Shown: positions 1-13,743, counted from the first letter of the stretch. The stretch is DNA of 64,000 nt from Acanthacorydalis orientalis (GCA_034766995.1 CM068319.1:22344469-22408468), one strand, 5' to 3'. The notes: generated by a model not told the origin, from the sequence alone. Numbers and translations: made by a program.

Positions 1-195
1 AAAGCTGGGTTTCTAACGAACTTAAATTATTAAGTAGAATTTTTACGGAAATTGAATCTGTTTCTCTTTATATGTCATGTAAGTGTATGCGATTATAATC
101 TGACTGTATTTAAATATTTAACGATTAAAAAAAAAAAACAAAAAAGTGTGTAAAATTGAAAGATTAAATAGTTTGTATTGGAGATAAATATTAAA

Positions 196-272
196 TAATA
201 AAGGGGTTCTATCAGATAATTGATTTGATATTAGGTTGTATACGATGCGTGATAACAGACTGATTTACATTT
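196..272 (+). repeat. Dispersed repeat, copy A
   Basis: AATAAAGGGGTTCTATCAGA, then a diverged centre, then GATGCGTGATAACAGACTGA. It matches the repeat at 1083-1158 at both ends with a replaced middle. Confidence 0.75.
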
Positions 273-605
273 AGACTAGTGATTCTTGACATTTTTGAAG
301 TTAGGGTTTTTTCTTCTCATAAATATTTATGATGGTACATCCATTTTTCTACTGAACATGAAATCATGTATAGTGATTATTTAACAATCATTTTTTGTAT
401 TTATTAAATTTTATATTTATGACACAAACTATTTATTCATTAATAATATTGTTAATACAACAGTACTGTTTTGGCCGAAACAGAAATCTAATGTGTCGTT
501 TTTCGAAATAAAAACTAAAACAAATATTATTATGAACACGATTATTAAACGGCTATGATTTTTTGTGAACAATTTACTACTACACTAATGATGAATGAAA
601 TCAGG

Positions 606-614
606 ATATATATA

Positions 615-664
<50 letters not shown>

Positions 665-675
665 CGTGTGTGTGT
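606..675. repeat. (TA)n(TG)n compound microsatellite
   Basis: Near-pure TA from 617 to 660, then GT-rich to 675. Confidence 0.95.
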
Positions 676-1082
676 ATCTTCTAAAAAGACCAAAATTGTG
701 TTATTTATATTAAATATTTAACCATATTATGTTTTTTATGACGTATGTATCTTTCAGCGCATACAAAACTCATTAATTGGAAATAACTCAATAGAGAAAA
801 AGCGTTTATTATTTTTTTTAAAAAAATCGTGCTTTATAAGTATTTTTCTACAAATATTCCTTTTTTTAGAAAATATCTGTCAATTTTCAGTAGAAGTTTA
901 AAATAAAAATGTACCAATAAAAGCATGCGTTTTTGAATTTTTTTCAAAAAACACCAATATACATCAGAACATAGATTAAGAAATAATTGTTTAGATTCTG
1001 TAAGGGTTCTTTATTGACATCTTCTTGATTTATTCATTATTTGTAGTAATAAATAATATGAATACTTTTTAAATTACATTTT

Positions 1083-1158
1083 TAATAAAGGGTTTCTATC
1101 AGATAACTACGCATCATATACAAATATATGATGCGTGAAAACAGACTGATTACATTAT
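1083..1158 (+). repeat. Dispersed repeat, copy B, with central palindrome
   Basis: AATAAAGGGTTTCTATCAGA ... GATGCGTGAAAACAGACTGA. Its centre is a perfect 12-bp inverted repeat, ACGCATCATATA (1109-1120) and its complement (1125-1136), around a CAAA loop. Copy A keeps only the right arm. Confidence 0.75.
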
Positions 1159-1241
1159 TTAATTGAATTACATTTTTTAAATTAAAAAAACTGTGTGTGT
1201 TATATATTTATGCTATTATATATATATTTGTATATTGTATG

Positions 1242-1298
<57 letters not shown>

Positions 1299-1312
1299 TA
1301 TATTATTTAATT

Positions 1313-1361
1313 ATATGAAAATAGTGTCACAATAGTATATGTTGTGACACTATTTTCATAT
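1313..1361. repeat. Perfect 20-bp hairpin
   Basis: The arms 1313-1332 and 1342-1361 are exact reverse complements (left arm contains GAAAATAGTGTCACAA), with a 9-nt loop TAGTATATG. It lies 14 bp after a (TA)n array. Confidence 0.9.
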
Positions 1362-1791
1362 TTAAATGAATAACACATGTTTATGTTGACAATCTAATAA
1401 AATAATGGATAATTGAGACATATATTGGCTTTATAACAATATAACTGCAATTAAAGGATTGAAATGTGAGGTCAAGAACAAATATATTTTCTACTATATA
1501 TATAAACATAAAGTTCAACCAATGGAAAGTTATTTTGTGAATCAATGAACTCTGTACAGAATCGAAAATATATGAATTATGTAACTGCGGTTGACGTAAC
1601 GATCATGCGAATATCTTAATTTAGCACATTCTTTCTTTTACATATAACGCACTTATCTGATTTGGTCGTCGTAATTTCAATATTAATGCTATGCACGTGT
1701 GTGAAATTGTATAATTAGATGAAATTTAAGGAAATTATTCTTTATTCTAAATTGCTTCGTAACTCTTCTTAATTAATTCATGTGTACACAC

Positions 1792-1793
<2 letters not shown>

Positions 1794-1849
<56 letters not shown>

Positions 1850-1874
1850 ATGTATATATGTGTGTGTGTATGTA
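1794..1874. repeat. (TA)n(TG)n compound microsatellite
   Basis: TA with one TTT interruption, then TATATG and (TG)n/TGTA. The open frame across it is a Tyr-Ile artefact. Confidence 0.95.
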
Positions 1875-4288
1875 TTTAGAAATGCATATTTTAAAAATTT
1901 TGTGCTTTCTGTGGCAAAAGAAATATCTTGTATTTAACAAAATACATGGATGTGGCTGTTATAAAAAAAAAATTTATTAGTAGTATTTCAAAGTAAGTTA
2001 AGATGAACTCGCATAACTATTGCTTTTATTTATAAATTGTTTGTACATACTAATTTGAAATCTCTGATTGCAAATTAGTAGTAGTAAAAATATTATTAAA
2101 TTTAAGACACAATAAAGTTAGAGTATTTCAACAAATTTATATGTAAAAACTATTTATTTATTGTGTGAACTTTTAAATAAGTCGTTAAGATTAATATTAA
2201 ATGTTAAAGGCAAAATTTCTGAGGTAATATTTAATGTAAATATATTCTTGGAACTCAGGCTAATTATTCTACAGAGTACTATTTTGTAATTAAATATCCG
2301 GTCTGTTGTTATTTGAAATGACTTATAAATAAAAATATAAAAGTCTTTTGTATATGTTTTATTAAAATGGATAATATTTTTAGATGAATTGTATGTAACG
2401 AATAAAATTTTATTTTTTTACTACCTGACATCTAAAAGAAATAGAATACTGAGACTACAAAGGTGATGTATTATTAACACATAAACATTCCTTGATTTAT
2501 ATTGAAATCCTATGCAACGATGATCTTATTTTTAGTACTGGGATTTTCCAAATGATGCAGTGCAATTATGTTTAAATTAAAATTTCCAGTGATATTTTTT
2601 TTTAAATAAAAATACATTATCGTACATTAGTTTTAAGTCAAAGTTAATTATTGTCTTTTAAATTGCGTCAGAGTAAATTAAATAGTTTTTTAAACGAATA
2701 TTTCCCGGACATAAAATATTAAACTACATACATTCATATATATATATATATACATAAAGATAGGCGGAGGGTAAAGAATGGATATAATTCTATACTTCTA
2801 TTTGAAATGACGATTTGCTGTGTACTTAATAAGTATGAAAAAGTATCCTTAATTTTTATTTAAGAAAATGTTGTATAATTAATCATTAAAATTTCCAAAA
2901 TTTCAGATTATTAAAATGTCTAATTTTGGAAAGATAAACAAAATGTATAATACACACATTGGATGAAATTAATATTTATGTATATTTACATTTATATTAT
3001 TTTTTTAGTATTTTTTCAAAATATTTAAAATTACTGTTTATTTATTTTATCCTAATATCTGGTAGGATTTTTTTGTTATGCAGTTTTCTTAAGAATATAA
3101 TTCTGGCGTAGCCATTTGAACGTGCTTTAAATCTTAAATTAAATAGATGTTTAGTAAGATTCATATTTGAGCTTTGAATTAAATTATAAACGTTTTTTTT
3201 TAGAGATAGTTATAAATAAATTCTAAACATATTGAATTGCTTACTAATATGTATACATTAGTAATATTTGATAATTAATAATATCTGAACTTTTTAATTG
3301 TAATAAAATGAGAATCTAATGTTTAATACACTTTAGTGTCATATGTGTTCACAATATTCAAATACAGCTCAATAAAAAGTATATTATTTGATATTTTTAG
3401 AAATACATTAAATTTTTTTGCGAATAAATTTTTAATCTTTATAAATTACATACTTTTTTCTGAAATATTTAGTAATTGATTATTAATAAGCAAATTTCAA
3501 GATTCAGAATTCATAAATAAGATAAATATGATTATTATTTGAGCAAATTTCTATTTCAATGCTAAGGTACAAAAAATGTATTTTACTCAGAACTTTTTTC
3601 TTAAACCTTTTTGAATTAAAAACACTAAGATATTTTTTTACTAAAAGAAAGTTTTAATGAATGCTTATTCTTAATAGTCTAAACTCAATTAAATATAATG
3701 TAGTGATAATAGAATAAAAAAAGTCTGAACAACAATATAATACCGATTTTAAACGAATAATATGCTGGTTTAAAATGTTAATTTCGGATCTTTAACTTTT
3801 AATTTTCTTTGCTCTCTCTCTCTCTTATTAAAATTTATTCATACTTTTCTTTATTTAAGACTTTTTATAGACAATCGTTTGTGTTTGATTTGAAGATGAT
3901 AGAAAGTCTATTTTTTTTTAATTCACTTAGTTTCTTATTAAGGTAATTGTACATATTAATAGTTTATTTTAGAAATATCTTATTAAAATTTAATATTTTT
4001 TTATATCGTTTTGTAGTATGTGTATATTTAAAAGTGACATTATTTGAACAAGTGATTTGAATTATTAATAATACCAGTAGGTTAGATATTAATGTACTTG
4101 GGCTACCACAAATACTTATTCAAAATACGAACCTTCACTTGAAGTGTATTGGATACGCACTACGAATACCCGAGTGGATAATTTAATTTTAAAATAGTAC
4201 AAATATCTCTTTATTTATATTCAGAAATGTATATGTCTTCTCACATATGTACTATTTGTCTTTTGTTTTTGTCTTTCTATCTATTTAT

Positions 4289-4304
4289 CTCTCTCTCTCT
4301 CTCT

Positions 4305-4342
<38 letters not shown>

Positions 4343-4351
4343 ATATATATA

Positions 4352-4383
<32 letters not shown>

Positions 4384-4410
4384 CCCAAAGAAGAAGAGGA
4401 AGAGAGAGAA
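4289..4410. repeat. (CT)n(TA)n(GA)n compound repeat
   Basis: CT 4289-4306, TA with GTGT interruptions to 4381, then a GAAGAAGAGGAAGAGAGAG tract. The outer CT and GA tracts can pair, so the whole block could form a cruciform. Confidence 0.92.
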
Positions 4411-4683
4411 TAGGGAAGTTTTATTATTTAAAAATATGTTAATTGTCTCGCTTTCGTCGATGTAATTAATAGTTAAAAACGTTTGCTGTTTTTTTTTAAA
4501 AAAAAAAACAATTTGACTCCAATTAAACAAAGATACGCTTATCAATATAACGTTTCATATATTTAAAATGTATATAACAGATAATTGCTATTGGTGATAT
4601 TTGAATATATATATATCGTAATCAACCTTGCCAATGAAACAACTTTGTTATATGTGTGGTATGTCTTTTTGGAGTCGTCCTTG

Positions 4684-4801
4684 TACGTGAAAAAAACTGA
4701 AAGTAGAGTAGTTTTGATAGTTGTATTCACAGTTCACCCTGAATATTTTACGTGCTTTATAATCGTACGTGTTTGTGTATAGTACGTGTTAACAGTACGT
4801 A
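4684..4801 (+). promoter_or_regulatory. Cluster of TACGTG (bHLH-PAS-type) sites
   Basis: TACGTG at 4684-4689, 4749-4754, 4766-4771 and 4783-4788, with TACGTA at 4796-4801. Three successive sites are exactly 17 bp apart. (A/G)CGTG cores are bound by insect bHLH-PAS dimers with Tango (Sima/HIF, Trachealess, Single-minded). Regulatory function is inferred; it lies about 8.3 kb upstream of the aquaporin start. Confidence 0.35.
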
Positions 4802-5522
4802 TGTGACATATTGTTTCCGTATTCGTATCGACTTTGATTTGAATGAAGTTGCTTCATTTGGAAGATATGATAACTATGACCTAGAGATGAGTGCGAATGA
4901 CTGACTGGCGATCAATAGGTCGGTCATTTGAATGCGACCTCTAACTCATGTCACTTTTCATTTAAAAACTAACAGCTGTTTTGAATATTTCAAAATTGTT
5001 CTTGTAGAAATATTTGTAGAAATATTTGTTTATAAGATATATAGTATGTCTTCCGGATTTTTTAAGCGTTACGTTCTCTTTTCAGTTAATTTTTATTTAA
5101 AAGGTTTCAATATATTGGTTTATTAAATGTTTCTAATATAAATTAAATATTTTTGAATGATGTATAATGTATTTTATAGTTTTTTTTTGTCTTTGTAATC
5201 ATGTCAATATTAAAAAAATGTATATTCATTTTGAAGATCTTTCATTATATTTTATGATTTTGAACTTGGAACTTAAAATACTGAAGAGTGATTCTTAATA
5301 TCTTCTCTATTTAATTACAAACATTTACAAATAATATATATATATATATATATAATCAATATATACCTTGGAAATTTTAAATATTCATTATTAGTTAAAA
5401 TATTTTTTAAACTATTGGAATTTTCATGATCTATGGTATTTTATATCCCTAAATTTGCTATTTTTTATCACTTTCTCACTTATTAGTTAAATTGTAAATA
5501 AATTATAAATATTAAAGAATTG

Positions 5523-5567
<45 letters not shown>

Positions 5568-7306
5568 CGTATTCTTGTGTATTTAAATTGATAACGTTTT
5601 CAATTTTTAATGAAATCAACAAAAATCAATCAATGAAACACATACATGCAATTGATGTACGTCACAAATACAAACTTCGATTTACTTCGATCTTGTAATC
5701 TTATAATGTTTTTTGTTATACATTTATGGTCAGTACTTAGTTGTTTATCATGTTTATGTAACAAGAAAAAACAACTGTTTACTTGAAAATAGATACAAGA
5801 TTATCTATTCGTCGAATGGAAAAATTCTTTTTAAGTGGAATTTATCGAGATAATTTATTTTGAGTAGTAATTAAGTTGATTTAAATTTAGTTCATTCATG
5901 TAGGTCAATTGTACATTACACACTAACTTTAATATTAAGTGTATTATGTACATGTTTGTGAGAAATTTTTTAATATACAGATATTTAATTATATATTTTT
6001 AGAGAAAACACTAATGTTAATAAATTAGTTTCAGACATTGCGAAACTATATAAATCGTTGTACAGAAAGAAATGTGTTAAATTCAGTTTAATGAACTGTA
6101 TTATCTACTATATAAATGTTTACAAATATGTTAATAGATTCATTAAACATTAAATTGAAAACTCAGTCTTAAAATGCATGTAAACAACATTTGGGAGTAA
6201 CTGGATAAAAGACAAATGATTTACACATAAAAAAATAAGAAAAAAAAAGGTTACAAAAACCTTTTTTTATTGAAAGAACTAACCACAATGTGTTTCTTCA
6301 AAAATATTTTTTTTTATATATATTTAAAATTTTCTTAAAGTTTTTTTGTACTTTTAGAAAATGGAAACAATGTAATTGAACTTTTGAAATTTCAACTGAA
6401 ATATGATAATATATAAATTTGTAATAAACTTTTAATTCATATGAAAGTCAAATACCTTTTAATGGTATCTGAAATGGTTTTTATAAATAAATGTTTATAG
6501 GTATCTTGTTGTTTTTCTATTCATTTATATATATATATATATATAAATAAAATAGTTATAGTTGAGTGAATAGAATGTCAAAATACTAATAAATGTATTT
6601 TGAATAAGTTTCTGCAGAAAATCCATTGACATGATAAGATTATAATATTTTGGCACTATTTTAAAACAATTCAGATATAAAAATAAAAGAAAAATTAAGT
6701 AATGTACATTAGTACTAAGTTTGTGGCAGATTTGTAATTAGAGACAAGAAATATAATTGCTATTGTTTAAATAATCATTTTTTTTATAAAATCTAATAAT
6801 GTTTTCATAAATGTAATATATAAAATATACAAATTAAACTGTCATCAACCCTTTAGAATCTATTTAATTAATGTCAGTCGTGCACTCTCTTAACTTATAT
6901 CTGATTAAAACATTGGTTAGATTAAAAAAAGTATTTTCTTCCTGAAATTTACTAGGTGTGTAAATGTAGAAATATTATAATTATTTAAATGCTTATCAAA
7001 GTCTAACTTAATGTTCTCAAATTAAACTAAATTTACAAATATACGAAGGTTAATTGTAACGGAAGTAAAACGACTTATATAGTGAATAAGAAAGTATTTA
7101 AAGAGCAATATAATATAATAATAAACTTGTGAAGTTACAGTAAATAATAAGATTTTTTAAAGTAACGGAGGCTGTTATGGATGAATAGTTATTATAATTA
7201 TATATTTGACAAAATCAGTAATGTGATTCTTATTTTATATAAAAAGATAAATTAATTTTTAATAAGAACTTGTATTTCATTTCATGTTGGTGAATACGTG
7301 TAATTC

Positions 7307-7308
<2 letters not shown>

Positions 7309-7348
<40 letters not shown>

Positions 7349-7390
7349 TAGATAGATAGATAGATAGATAAATGTGTGTGTATGTATATA
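7309..7390. repeat. (TA)n(GATA)n(TG)n compound repeat
   Basis: TA to about 7346, six GATA units to about 7370, then TG. The GATA tetramer run is the only one in the window. Confidence 0.94.
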
Positions 7391-8564
7391 TGTTTACATG
7401 TAAATAATACATGAATATTTTTTTCATGGTTTTAAAGGTACGTAAACATCTGTTGGTTCCTTTTCAAATATGAATAACTTGATCGTATGTATGATTGTTT
7501 TTAGATATTCGTCCAACCAAAAAATATGAATTTCGAATACCTGTAACGCGATCTTGAAAAATAAGTACCATATGAGGCATTGTTTTTTGTCACACTGTAA
7601 TTTTTAAACTATTTTTTTTTATAATTTAACATCTGTTCTGTACTCGGAATAAATTATAAGCCTTTGTTAAGCAAATTATTCATTTATGTATTAAGTAACG
7701 CAACATATTTACACACATTGAATTAGCTGTTACTTTTATATTTTTTGTACGATTGGAAAAATATTACAGACACACTAATATAATATTAACATGACATTTC
7801 TTTGTCTCGAATCGATTCAAAAATAAGATTAAAAGTAAAGTCTTAAATTATCTTTTAAGATGAATTGTCTTGTGTTCTTAAAAATGTTGTAAATACACAA
7901 GTATGCCAATTTGGCGCTGAAAAATGTTGACTGTAAAAGCAAGCAAAGAAAAAAAACATATTGAAATAAGTAACGATGATGAGAGACAAATAAAGAAACG
8001 CGAATGCTATTTTTTCTGTCAGATTTTTAATGCAGTGTCGATAAATAGAATAAATTGTAGATAAGACTTAAGGATTCGAATATCTTAGGTCAAATTTTTT
8101 TATGTAATATTCTTCCATGAGACATAAATGAAATAATTCAATTAAATCTAAATGTTTTAGAATAATTTTTGTATATTTTCACAGATAATTTTTTTATTCC
8201 CCTACAAACCACAAACATTTTTTATGCAATTTTTTTTAATTGAATATGGCATTGACACTGGTTCAATTCACATTCAAAAATCAATTTTAATGAAATTTGA
8301 ATATGTTTTCTGTTTTGAGTAGAAACATTCATTTGTGGACGCGAATTTACTTGCAATGTCAAAAGTATATTCACTTAGGACATATGAATTCCGATAATAA
8401 TATTAATCTAGAAGTTAGTTACACATTAATTATTTTTATTATCTTATCAACTTTATCTTGCAATTAAAAAATATGATTTTAATTTGTATATAATGTTTAA
8501 TTATTATGAAATAATTTTAAATTATACACCCACACATTTATTCATACAAATATTCTCATATAAA

Positions 8565-8565
8565 T

Positions 8566-8600
<35 letters not shown>
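8565..8600. repeat. (CA)n(TA)n compound microsatellite
   Basis: CA then TA, the reverse-complement equivalent of the (TA)n(TG)n arrays. Confidence 0.93.
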
Positions 8601-11072
8601 GAGGTGACTTGTATTTTACAGAGAATATGTTCATAATTAAAAAATATTTCAATGTGATTTGATACTGTGTTCATTTTATGTAAACATTGAAGGACACAAT
8701 TAATCAACGAGTATGACAATAAACGTTTATGAAAGGAAATTATTCATTTACCTCTATTACTGTTATTTAATATATAGTTCAATAACGTGTAACTATGGAC
8801 GTTTTGTTATAGAATTTTCACGATGTCCTTAATAGACTTAGATAAACAAACATTCATTAAGTTTAATTTGAGTTTTTAATAGTTTCAGTATTATAAAATT
8901 TGTATCAGTCTTATGTAATTATTTGAATTGATTTATTCTTTGATGCCTGTGTATTTATATAATTATTAAAGTAAAATTGTAATCAAATTTTAATAATATT
9001 TATTTTATGTGGATCAATATCACGTTTATTTATATTTGAAATAAAATATTATCTAATAAAATAATTGTATCAATGAATATATAGTTATCATTTTAACCAG
9101 TTGATAAGTCAAAATTCAAACTCTTCTTAACGTAATCATTTAAAGAAATACTAAAAATAATCAGAAATAAACAGTGTATAGTCATGTAATTGTGCACTTC
9201 GTCCCATTGGCCCTGCTCCATACATATTTATGTTTTTTTTCTTTCTTAAAAAGAAGTCGCCCACTCTGTAATGTTTTGGAATTGAATGTATTTTATTTTT
9301 AACAAATGGAATTTATGTGACGTCATATACGTACAGTAATATATTTTTTGAATGTGAAAATATATAGTTTTCAAGTATCAGCTTAAAATTTCGTTTGTTT
9401 CGTATATAAAAAGCAGAGGTCTGTACATTTTTTTTTTGAGAAATTTTCTTATATATTCATATTATTTCATAATTTTTTTAAATATATTTATTGATTAAAA
9501 TAAATTAGTATGTTACCTACTATATTAATATCTGAATATGAATGTCAATTTTTATTGAAAGTAAATTTATATGGCGGTGGGCCAACGTTACTGACGTTTG
9601 TAGCACGTATTTTAGTGTCTATGCACTGAAAGTATATATATAAATTGAATTGGGAATACGGTTATATAACTACTGATTTACAGAATGTAAAGAAATGAGA
9701 ACAAAAATATTCGTATTACTCTAGTCGTGCAGAAAGAAATATTTTTATTTGTGTAAATAGTCATGTGAAAAAATTAAATCCTGGTATCTTAAATATAATC
9801 ATTGTCAAACATTTCTTAAAATAACAAAAGTGTTTTAAGCCTTTTGACCTCAAATGCATTTAAAATTTTCAGGATTTCATAAATAGTTGTATTGCTAGAC
9901 ATATGTTTTTTAATGCATACATTTAAAGAGACATTTATTTGGTGTAAAAGATAAGTTTAATATTTTCAATTGTGCTGTATGCACAATGATTGTTTTATTT
10001 TAAATTCCAGTAAAAAAATACATTATACATAAATGTAATGTATTTGTCGTACAAGATGCAATAAGATTAGATCTTGATATTCTACAATATATCAAAAAAG
10101 AGAATTATGAACAATATTGAAGGACTTAAATAATCTTTCATTTTTTCATCAAAGGCATTCAAGTATTAATTACATACAAGATACATGATATGATATTTTT
10201 TTTTTATTATAGTTTGTGCATTTTGTTTGTAGTTTAGTGACGAGAATTTTGTTAACATATTATAAGTGAGAAGATATTTATCCATCTTTTAAAATAAGAC
10301 ATAAAATTATCATTATTTGTAAATAAAAATCTTTATAAAATACAAACACACATTCAGTCTCTTATGTTTCTGTTCTACATTATGAAAATTTAATACATAT
10401 TAAAAAAAATCCATTAATTAAGCGTATCCGATATACATGGTCACAGGATCTACATGCATTAAATATTTTTTTTCTTACAGAAGGCGTTTATATAGTTAGC
10501 AATATTAACGGGTTGTGCATAAAGTATGGGTAAAGATTGTAAAAAAATACACATTTTCTTCATATCGTTTGAAAAGGACTAATTTTATATCAAAGTTATG
10601 TATTTTCATAGAATTAATTTATTATTTACGAGGATAAATAAAAAAAATCTATGTTATTCCATCCCGATGTTTTCGGATTTAAGACTTTAAGACAAATATA
10701 AATGAAATCTATTCTAGAACGTTACAAAATGTTTACATTATACTCATAAATGTATCGTTATGGAACAAAAAGCTGTCTTTTTTTGTTTTTGAACAACTAA
10801 AATTAATAATTTTATTTTATTAATTAAGAAGTGTATATACATATATATATATATATATACTAAAACAGTATCAACGATGTTAACACATAACGAATCACTT
10901 GAAAAATTATATATATATATATATATAATATCCTTGAGCTTGTTTAAATATTTGTTCACTCGATAAAAAATTGCAGGCCAAACATTAAAGTTACGATACA
11001 GTTAAAAAAACCAGGTTTTATGCTCTTATTATATTTTCTTGACATTGAGTTTTTTGTAGCGCTGTTTAGTGT

Positions 11073-11109
<37 letters not shown>

Positions 11110-11574
11110 CACAAAGATATGTATCCAATTGCAAATATACAATTAAATACACTTGTGTATGTAGAACTTGTCAGAAATATAAGGTAAAACTTTTGACACA
11201 GCCTTACATATCAAAATAAGAAAAAAAATCAAAGATGAATGTATTCAGAAACTATTTATTTGAAGTTTATAAAGCTTTAAAACATTTGTATTGTTTGATA
11301 TTTCAACATTTTATGTAGACATAGACTTCTGATTGCTATCTCATGGATTAAGTTTGCTTGACATATTCATAGACTTGATCTAATGCTTTGATATTTTTTT
11401 GAACCGCGCCACAAGTCATTAATGTGAAAACTAAAAAGCTCTGTTATTTTTATATAAATAATTTTTGAATAAATGTTTATGTAAAACTGTTTTATTTGAA
11501 ATGTAAAATTTGCGTTTAAGTATTGACATTTATTTTTAATACTCTAACTCTTCTCTCACTCTGTCTCTTATACT

Positions 11575-11628
<54 letters not shown>

Positions 11629-12308
11629 TAAATTAAAATATAGATAAGAATTTTAATGTGAAAATATTTTTATTATTTAATTATAGGACTACAGATTGCT
11701 GGTAAAGGTTACTCCAGGAACAACTTTCAAATAAGTTTTCTACTTATTTTCTCTATAAGAATGGCTCCATTATGTAAGATTGATACAATTCTTTTTCAAC
11801 GAATTTTGCTTTTGATATTGAAAAAACGTTATATAATATAATTCGCAACGCTGATTCTTGGTTTTATGTGAATTATTGCTGTTTGCTGAAACATAAGCTT
11901 TTAGATAAGAACGCTTGAATAATATCTTGTTTTTCGAATCATTTGCCACTAATGAACAATTTGTTACTTAGTAATATATTAATCACAATTATTGATATCT
12001 TCATGTAACATATGCCTATTTTAAAACTTATTTTCTGTTTTTGTACCAGGGACAATTTACACATTTATATGTTCGCTGCGATAAGTTTAAACACTTGTTA
12101 TTAACTGTTATCTTATAACTTAATGAGTTGTCCAATGAATAGAAATCGAATTTTATGTTTCAATAAAGGGTAAATATAATGAAAATTTACGTTTTTGTAT
12201 ACACATATATTATAATATTATAATTAATAAAAAAATTAAGGCGATCAGTGTATTATTAAGAGTTTTAAATATTTTTATTATAATTATATAAATTCTCAAT
12301 TATGCATT

Positions 12309-12310
<2 letters not shown>

Positions 12311-12346
<36 letters not shown>

Positions 12347-12387
12347 TGTATATATAAAATATATAAATATGTATATATGTATAATAT

Positions 12388-12430
<43 letters not shown>

Positions 12431-12452
12431 TATATATATATATATATATATA

Positions 12453-12524
<72 letters not shown>

Positions 12525-12527
12525 TAT
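12311..12527. repeat. 217-bp block of (TA)n with TAAATA interruptions
   Basis: The largest TA-type block in the window. TA runs are separated by ATAAATATG and AATATATAAA steps at irregular spacing, about 0.6 kb upstream of the aquaporin promoter. Every frame through it is Tyr/Ile. Confidence 0.95.
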
Positions 12528-13037
12528 ACGGATTTTATGAATGATTCTTTCATTGTCATATTGTATATTTTTAATATAATGTTGTAATTTATTGTAATTC
12601 AAATTAAAATTGATAACATATTAATATCATTCTTTCAAGACACTATAACACTAAAAAAAAACATATAAGTAGTTCATAAATTCAGTTTTTTTTCACTGTA
12701 GTCTACTATCAACTCCTCGATAGTAACAATATGAGTGTATATGTAATGAATACACGTAATAGATAAACAAGAATAAATATATTTGCGAATAAATATGTAT
12801 ATTCACAAAAGTCAACGAGTGAACTTTAGACAATGCCAGCGTAATATTTTAACAGAGATAACATAATATTCCTATCATTTGGTAGGGATATAGATTGTTG
12901 CTTATAATAAGACTTAGTGGTATGACGACGAAAGGATATTTACATATGTTGATATCGTGGATAATTATTTCACACTTAGGCCTTCTTTGAGTTGGACATG
13001 TCTGATTCTTGAACGGTTACGCGAATATTAGTGCATT

Positions 13038-13146
13038 TATATATTTATCTGTCCACGTGAGACAGACCGTTCATAGTAGTTTGTGTTGCCAGTCGTAGTA
13101 TTTTACTGTTTCGATAATTTTGTGAATTAATTAAAAAAGCAACAAA
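13038..13146 (+). promoter_or_regulatory. Eglp: Aquaporin core promoter and 5' UTR
   Basis: TATATAT at 13038-13044 is followed by a perfect CACGTG E-box at 13054-13059 and an initiator-like TCATAGT at 13071-13077. The TATA-to-initiator spacing is about 33 bp, as expected for a TATA promoter. Transcription from about 13072 would give a 5' UTR of about 75 nt to the ATG at 13147. The start site is inferred, not measured. Confidence 0.5.
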
Positions 13147-13162
13147 ATGCCACGGAAAGAAG
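13147..13162 (+). CDS. Eglp: Aquaporin coding exon 1 (micro coding exon)
   Basis: Sixteen coding bases encode MPRKE and the first base of a Gly codon, ending in phase 1 at donor GAAG|GTATGT. The context CAAAATG matches the insect start consensus. An in-frame TAA at 13132-13134 fixes this as the first possible Met. Joining to exon 2 completes GGG (Gly6) and continues LKRAVSEM in frame. Met14 in exon 2 (22751) is an alternative start if another promoter is used. Confidence 0.82.
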
Positions 13163-13236
13163 GTATGTTCCAAAGTCAATTTATTTCATTATCATTTACT
13201 CTCCTCCTTTTTTATCATTAAAAAAGTATTTTTCTT

Positions 13237-13286
<50 letters not shown>

Positions 13287-13662
13287 TAAAGTTATAATAA
13301 AAATAGCATAGTACATTTTTTGTTTTCAATGAATATAATAAATATTTATTAATAAGAATTTGAATATTTATTTATTCCTTACTAACAAAAGTAACGTACA
13401 ATATTAATATATTATAAAAATACAATTTCGTATGAGCTGCAAAAATTTTAATTAAATTTAGGTGTTATTAAAAATTTTATTAAAATTTTTGTTTGTGTTA
13501 AAAATTAGATTTTTAAGTAGGGTGTAATATCTCATGTTATATTTTTATTTTTTTATTCTTGTCATAATGAAGAGAAGTTTATTATTCTATAGTTTCATTT
13601 TATATATAACTTTCAATGTGTTTTTTAAATTAGTTTTGTTCATACTACATGAATTATTTTTT

Positions 13663-13743
<81 letters not shown>

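Larger units (their letters stand above)
1..13020. other. AT-rich intergenic region upstream of the aquaporin
   Basis: No coding segment is recognisable. Simple (TA)n arrays lie at about 1247-1299, 2737-2751, 5333-5354, 5528-5563, 6525-6545, 10837-10860, 10907-10928, 11078-11109 and 11577-11624. A short foldback with 11-bp arms AAAAAAAGGTT lies near 6244-6270, another with 11-bp arms at 2892-2902/2932-2942, and a 10-bp one near 10015-10046. Larger hairpins, repeats and the TACGTG cluster are listed separately. Confidence 0.7.

Noticed and set aside
7309..7390. GATA run as a GATA-factor enhancer
   Set aside because: The six GATA units are a plain tetranucleotide microsatellite between TA and TG tracts; binding cannot be inferred.
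12308..12559. Open frames of long Tyr-Ile repeats here and over most other (TA)n arrays
   Set aside because: These are translations of TA microsatellites, with no start context, splice support or non-repeat domain.
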